Assembly: GCA_963978905.1 (NCBI GenBank)
Contig: OZ022260.1
Location: forward strand, 48,753,551 to 48,817,550
Direction: 5' to 3'
DNA: 64,000 nucleotides
Origin: Trichostrongylus colubriformis
Lineage: Eukaryota > Nematoda > Chromadorea > Rhabditida > Trichostrongylidae
Below are positions 59,150-64,000 of the stretch, one piece after another. Within the stretch, counting starts at the first letter, position 1. Each line of letters opens with the position of its first letter. A program made the translations under genes and the position numbers. The notes under the pieces are model-generated. The model was given only the letters and a program-made list of their open reading frames with translations, ran no database searches and was not told the origin of the DNA.

Positions 59150-60262
59150 GCCGTGTTCATACCCGTCAATTGAATGCGATTTTTGGCGCATCGGCTTCAA
59201 GTAAGGTCGCATTCACCTATAAGGTCGCGTTCATCCCAAATTGAATGAGATTTTTGGCGCATCGACGTAAAGTTAAATATTATAAATATACGTAATGCAT
59301 CCGCGATTTGAGAGCATTGGCGCATTCACGTCATGCATAAGATACGTATCGATCAAGAAAATGAGAGTATTGGTGCATCCGCGATTTGAGAGAATTGGCG
59401 GATCGTCGGATATAAGCTAAAGCACGCACTGAACGCCGGGTTTTTCTTCAGCAACACGCTTCCCGCCGCGAGGTCAGACACCAGGCAGGTCAGAGTACGC
59501 GACGCCAAAGCTCCTTTTTTGAAAAGGCTCAGGGAAATCCGAGAGACCCAGACGGCGAAGGACGACATAGAGGCAGGGTAACGCAATCACGGCCGGCGAG
59601 TGACAGCTGCGATGGGATCGTCGTCAAGTAAAGGACACGTATCGATCGAGAAGATGAGCGCATCAGCGCGTGCGCGATTAGGCTACTTGTCATAATGCAG
59701 ATAAGCCGACGTGGTGGTACGTGACATCGCCAACAACTCCAAGACGGATACGCCGATACGCCAAAATCCAATTCAGTTAAGTATGAACGCAGCCTAAACG
59801 ACAAATATCGATTGAGAAGATGAGCGCATCGGGGCATTAGCGATATGGCATGTTTGGCGTATTGAGACATCTGCGATTTCGAAAATTTACCCATTGGAGT
59901 CACAACTAGCGGTTAAATTTGGCCAATTGAGGAATGGCAAGTAAGAAGGACCAATTCAACATTTGAGCAATCGAACGCGGTTGCTATACTGACGTGACGT
60001 GATGGTACTTGGCATCGTCTAAATCCCAAACTTTGATACGCCGATCCACTGAAAATCCCAAAGGCTGCGATCATAGCCAGCAGCTTTGAGATTTCCGGTG
60101 AACCGGGTTATCAGCGTCTCTGCGATATAGGATTTTCGGCGATCTATTTGCATTATAGCAAATATCCCAGCGGATGCGCCAATCCGCTGAAAACCCCAAA
60201 TCGCTAGTCCAACTTTTACCATGTTTAAAGGAGTGCGCTGTCAAGATCTTCAAAAGACGCAA
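59150..60262. repeat. Degenerate internal repeats with TTGGCGCATC/GCGATTTGAG motifs
   Basis: At least six related segments (near 59,183, 59,250, 59,299, 59,371, 59,662 and 59,824) share GCGCATC plus GCGATTT-type words, some preceded by TCAAGTAAGG or ATCGAGAAGATGAG. Further related words occur inverted to 60,262. Open frames here on both strands appear to be by-products. It looks like a decayed composite repeat. Confidence 0.5.
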
Positions 60263-60323
60263 AGCGTTCTTTAAAGATTCTGACAGCGCGGTCCTTTACA
60301 TGGTGAAAGCTGGAATAAAAAAG

Positions 60324-60492
60324 CAATTCAGAACGGTCACCCGCCGGCTAGAGAAATGTTATTTGGGAGAGTCCCAAACGGGTAGAGGGCACACTCCTCC
60401 TTGAGAAGGCTCCTCCCCTAATAAGGCTAAGGGAAATCTGGGAGAGCCCCAGATGGCTAGAGCAGTGTGAGACGGGTGACCGTCCTGAATTG
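60324..60492. mobile_element. 169-bp inverted-repeat element
   Basis: The ends CAATTCAGAACGGTCACCC and GGGTGACCGTCCTGAATTG are near-perfect reverse complements. Inner arms (GGCTAGAG, GGGAGAGTCCC) also pair. No clear target duplication was seen. Confidence 0.75.
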
Positions 60493-60624
60493 TTGTTTCT
60501 GGGATTGCCTAGGACACGAGATTTTCGAAGCAATCGTTGCCAGCGATAATCTCCACAACCGTAAATCCAGGAAGAGGGTAGAGGGAAACTTCCTAAGGTG
60601 TGAAAAGTGGCCCAGATACCGACT

Positions 60625-60911
60625 GGGTGGGTCTACTTACGAGAAAAAATCGCGTGGCCGCCCACGGCGAGCGGCGCAGCGGGTGCGAGTGCCAGTGGCG
60701 GGGCGTGGCAGCCTTCATGTGAGGCAGTGTGGCATGGGTGGAGGAGGCAGGCTTGCATGGGTGCAGGAGATAGTATGGCATGGGTGCAGGTGCAGAGGTG
60801 ACGCAGCCACGCTCTGCCGGCTTCCCAAGCGCAAACGATTCGGCAAGTCGTGCTGGTGGCGCCGCGAGTGCGACGCCGCAAAGCAATTTTCTGTCGTAAG
60901 GAAACCCACCC
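60625..60911. mobile_element. GGG/CCC-ended MITE, copy 3 (variant termini)
   Basis: The ends are GGGTGGGTCTACTTACGAG and the complement of GGGTGGGTTTCCTTACGAC. The internal CGTGGCCGCCC, GGTGACGCAGCCACGCTCTG and GGCGCCGCGAGTGCGA blocks match the other copies. The flanking 9-mers ATACCGACT and CTACCGAAT agree at 7 of 9 bases. It abuts the stop codon of the 3'-partial gene at 60,912. Confidence 0.8.
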
Positions 60912-61723
60912 CTACCGAATAAACACTAGTGAGATACCACCGCCATTTGGCGTTGCAACTTTTTTCTCATGTTCTTCAAACTCATAATTAGTGGCGAGAA
61001 CGGGTGCGAAGTTGTTTTGGCGTAGAGGTACACCAATCTGCTTGGCATCTGGGGCTAATTCCGCCTAGGTTCGGAGGGGAAAAACTTGGGCGAAAAGATG
61101 TGTTATTGTGGGGTGTGTGCACATATGACGGGAAATCGCTTCGCAGGTTCGCACTGGCGGTGTCATCAGTACGACTTGCCGAACCGATTGCCCTTGGGAG
61201 CACGGCAGAGCGTGGCTGCGTCACCTCTGCACTTCCACCCATGCCACACTGCCTCCTCCACCCAGTCACACTGCCTCTCTCTAAGGCGACTGCCATGCTC
61301 TGCCACTGGTTCTCGCACCCGCCGGCCCGCTTTCGCGAGCGGCCGCGCAAAAATCCGTCATAAGTGCACACACCCGTCCTTGTGAAGCACCACACACTTT
61401 TGCCACCGTCCTTCACACGATACCATCCTACAATCATCTGATTCAAAACATTTGAACATTCAAGGTATATTCTTACCCACACCTTGATTAAGAAGAAATT
61501 GATCCCCTCATATCTAAATTATCACCCAAAACTTCACATGCGTGCGCAGACTGATGGGCGTAGATACGGTCACCGCCATTCTTACGTAATTTTACGTGAC
61601 TTCCAACGAGGTCAGTCAATTCGCGCGCAAGTGTCGTCGCAACGCGAAATCCTGAATAAGGGTACACACCTTCGTAAAGGTCAGGCAAAAGTAACATCAG
61701 ATCTCGAACGCCATATCCTACAA
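60912..61723 (-). CDS. 3' end of an unrecognised gene (two exons)
   Basis: A penultimate exon (61723-61586) reads VGYGVRDLMLLLPDLYEGVY and onward, ending at the strong donor GTAAGA. A last exon (61054-60912) reads PDAKQIGVPLRQNNFAPVLA and ends GGGISLVFIR-stop. Phases agree (both phase 1), giving 93 residues with no recognised family. The intron holds MITE copy 4. The stop codon and the two codons before it lie inside the target duplication of MITE copy 3, so the 3' UTR would begin in that MITE. Upstream exons were not found. The reading is by splice logic only. Confidence 0.4.
61111..61375. mobile_element. GGG/CCC-ended MITE, copy 4
   Basis: The ends are GGGTGTGTGCACATATGACG and the complement of its 3' end (CGTCATAAGTGCACACACCC). 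The flanking 9-mers GTTATTGTG and GTCCTTGTG agree at 7 of 9. It lies in the intron of the unrecognised gene. Confidence 0.85.
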
Positions 61724-61778
61724 CTGAAGTTGCCAATGAGACAATAAAACATATAGCAAACAAACACAAATAAAACAC

Positions 61779-62752
61779 AAAGTGATCCTCGTAAGGGGCC
61801 AGAGAACACTGCCTGATCAGGACTCGGACTCGTCATGAATCAGCTGCTCCCCCACCGCAATCCGACAGTTTGACGGCGTGTTTTGGTTGGATTGCGTTCA
61901 GAGACGTTCTGGCATGTTCGAACATGTAACGAAAAGTCAAGCAGTTGTGTGTAGGATGGGGAACTGGAAGCGGATACAGTAACCCGGTTCGTCGTAGGAC
62001 TAAGTTGGCATGCCGTGCTTACATACTAGGCGAAAAGCTTTATTTAACTATTGTTATAAATAGGTGAGAGTAATTATGTTGTAAGGGTTCACTCACAAAG
62101 AGGCTCTATTACTCACATCAAAGGAGTGCACCACCGTGTTTGTTGAAGTGCAATCAATTTTGCGAGTGTTCCCTCCCCTAAAAGGCGAAAGCACCCATCT
62201 TCTCAGTTTTTTAGGACTGTAGCGGTCTTGCATTCGGTTTCCTGACCGTTGCTCCACTTCTACATTCAAGCGTCATAACTCTGCACAAAATGCATCTTTT
62301 CATATACAGTAATTCTCCTTCATATTTTACGGCACTGGCAGCGACGGCGACATTCGGGCGACGCGCTTTGTTTGTAAGGGCGCTGCCATACTTTGCGATG
62401 CCGGCGGCAGGGCGTGACTGCGTATATCTGCGTCTCCGCCCATGCCATCCTGCCTCGTTGCCTGCGTTATCTCTGCACCTCCCCTATGCTACTCTCCCTC
62501 GTTGCCTGTGAACGCAGCCACGCCCTGCCTGCGGTGAGTACGACCGCGGCCTAATGCTAGCTATACCACAGTGTGAGCGCGTCATGGCGAGAGCCCGCGC
62601 AAAGCTACGGGGAAAGCTCCAGCGAATCTTGCAACGGTTTTACACTGTACCGAAGTTCCTGCCAAGGTTCGAATCTCACCAAATATTCGCTTCGGCTCTC
62701 ACCACGGTCATCATACTGTGGTATACTTCCGTGAAGCGTTGTAAACGGAGCG
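61779..62752. other. No gene recognised
   Basis: This is mixed intergenic or intronic sequence. The 62,330-62,740 part is GC-rich and shares loose similarity (GCGAATCTTGC, GGTTCGAATCTCACC, CTGTGGTATAC) with 19,080-19,300, suggesting an old shared repeat. Confidence 0.3.
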
Positions 62753-62843
62753 TGTCGCCGTAATGCTGAGCAAATGGCAAAGCGACTGTCGTCGCCGGTG
62801 TCGGCGTCGGTCGCCTAACCATTTGCCCAGCATTACGGCGACA
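62753..62843. repeat. 25-nt inverted repeat with 41-nt GC-rich loop
   Basis: TGTCGCCGTAATGCTGAGCA and the following AATGG pair with 62,819-62,843 with a single mismatch. The loop is rich in GTCGCCG words. It is a small foldback, probably part of the repeat sharing similarity with 19,080-19,400. Confidence 0.8.
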
Positions 62844-63146
62844 GTTTAAATCGCGCGCGTGAAAGCCTTGCGACGCCGCGAACGGTGCTTCCTGTACATG
62901 CACGGGACTAGTCATGTTGAATTTCAGAAATATTGTGGATGTAACAAAATCATATGATGAAGTAATGCCAAATCGATCGATGAAGTTATACTTCTTTAAT
63001 ATCACATTCAAAACAGGTATCACACATTGTATTGACTGTTCGCGGCTTGACATGGGCCTATGTCCCGTTCACCACTGTGATATGCCTAACACGAGAAATC
63101 GATCACATCGACTACGCTTCTTGTGCCCTTATTGAACCCGTCATTG

Positions 63147-63411
63147 CTATTGTCCTAGTAATGTATTGGTCACTTCTGAGATGAACTGGAAACCGTTGGC
63201 TGGAGGTGGAATTACTGTGGGCATCGGATATTCAGTTGGAACCTGCAATCGGTTAGTTTGTAGGATAGTCTAGGAGACGTTTTGATGTGGTAATGGCTGT
63301 ACTAATGTATACCTTGTTGTAGTCGACTGCCAACGGATAACCATTCGAAAGATCTTTGACGAGCAAATGAGGAGTGTCTTCCATGTTCGTCAGGTGTAAA
63401 TTATGGTTCAT
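63147..63411 (-). CDS. Hypothetical 64-residue small protein
   Basis: Two exons (63411-63313 and 63242-63147) separated by a 70-nt intron give MNHNLHLTNMEDTPHLLVKD at the start, VPTEYPMPTVIPPPANGFQF in the second exon and GQ-stop at the end. The donor is GTATAC, the acceptor GATTGCAG, and the intron is phase 0. An acceptor-like CCTTAATTCAG lies 11 nt upstream of the ATG, as for SL trans-spliced genes. There is no signal peptide, membrane segment or recognised family; exon 2 is proline-rich. It could also be the first two exons of the gene whose 3' end lies at 61,723-60,912. Confidence 0.4.
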
Positions 63412-63752
63412 GTGGGAATGACCTGAATTAAGGGAATGGGATTTCGGCAGATGTGGGAGATGACATGGAAATATGATTTGGATTTTATGGATCTTGCAAT
63501 GTTAGATTTTAGCGTTATTTAGCCACTTGATGATTTGATGAACTGGGTGGACTTTATTTTATGCGAAGGGCAATAAACCGCTTTTCTTTGTCCACTCTTG
63601 ATCACTAAATCTTGATTTTCAAGCGTCTTGACGATAAATCCTGTCCTAACGATACACATCCAGGCTTAGAAGCGCTTATCCCTGATGATTCGGTGAGCGG
63701 CCGACTCCTCATTTTCTCTTGAAACAGTCCTGATACCGCATCCACGTTGCAA

Positions 63753-63982
63753 GGGTGTGTGCAGATAAGACAGCGAATCGCGTAACCGCCCGTGGCGAGC
63801 GGCGCGACGGGTGCAAGTGCCAGTGGTAGCGCACGGCAGCCTTCAAGCGAGGCAGTGTGGGATAGGTGGAAGCGCAGAGGTGACCCAGCCACACTTTGTC
63901 CGGCTCCCAAGAGCAATCGATTCGCAAGTCGTACTGATGGCGCCGCGAATGAAAGGCCGCGAAGCGATTCGCAGTCATACCC
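63753..63982. mobile_element. GGG/CCC-ended MITE, copy 5 (right end eroded)
   Basis: The left end GGGTGTGTGCAGATAAGACA is intact; the right end has lost part of the repeat (GCAGTCATACCC). The flanking 9-mers ACGTTGCAA and ACGTTGCGA agree at 8 of 9. The interior is similar to copies 1 and 2, in inverted orientation. Confidence 0.85.
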
Positions 63983-64000
63983 ACGTTGCGAATACGGACT

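Noticed and set aside
60467..60922. 151-codon plus-strand open frame
   Set aside because: It lies almost entirely inside MITE copy 3; its GC-rich internal sequence lacks stops on both strands.
60988..61482. 164-codon minus-strand open frame
   Set aside because: Most of it is GC-rich MITE copy 4 and it runs through a MITE boundary; the splice-consistent reading uses other frames.

Overview
The window reads as nuclear DNA of a nematode, most likely clade V (strongylid/rhabditid). The genes have many short exons, TTTCAG-type acceptors and strong GTAAGT-type donors. Acceptor-like sites lie just upstream of start codons, as expected for spliced-leader (SL) trans-splicing. kin-3 lies just upstream of nfs-1 on one strand, and mrpl-9 just upstream of rpn-10 on the other; from memory this matches the C. 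elegans chromosome I neighbourhood of cosmid B0205. The species is an inference. I built every exon chain by hand and checked that reading frames and intron phases close.

Layout. Positions 1-15,800 are repeat-rich: a perfect 100-bp palindrome, a foldback element, a T-rich minisatellite, a mariner remnant and a doubtful zinc-finger-like fragment. A katanin-interacting-protein (KATNIP)-like gene runs on the minus strand from 26,783 to 15,876, and a rearranged Tc3-like transposon sits in one of its introns. The core is 27.3-43.8 kb. Here nfs-1 (mitochondrial cysteine desulfurase) and kin-3 (casein kinase II catalytic subunit) lie on the minus strand; mrpl-9 (mitochondrial ribosomal protein bL9m) and rpn-10 (proteasome ubiquitin receptor) lie on the plus strand. 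The two pairs diverge from a 481-bp shared promoter interval. A two-exon micropeptide gene of the STMP1 family follows on the minus strand (47,267-45,885). Next come an RNMT-activating mini-protein (RAM)-like gene on the plus strand (52,180-54,349) and a SKP1-related (skr) gene on the minus strand (58,683-55,617). The last 5 kb holds repeats, a 64-residue small-protein candidate and the 3' end of an unrecognised gene.

Mobile DNA is dense. One MITE family has GGG...CCC ends and 9-bp target duplications (five copies). A second has CAGTCC...GGACTG ends flanked by TA (three copies). A third repeat of about 0.8 kb occurs several times. Most copies lie in introns. The genes are housekeeping (iron-sulfur cluster assembly, protein phosphorylation, mitochondrial translation, proteasome, ubiquitin ligase, mRNA capping) and share no single pathway; their link is operon-style expression. 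The two very small proteins (STMP1-like and RAM-like) are the sort of genes that automatic annotation commonly misses.
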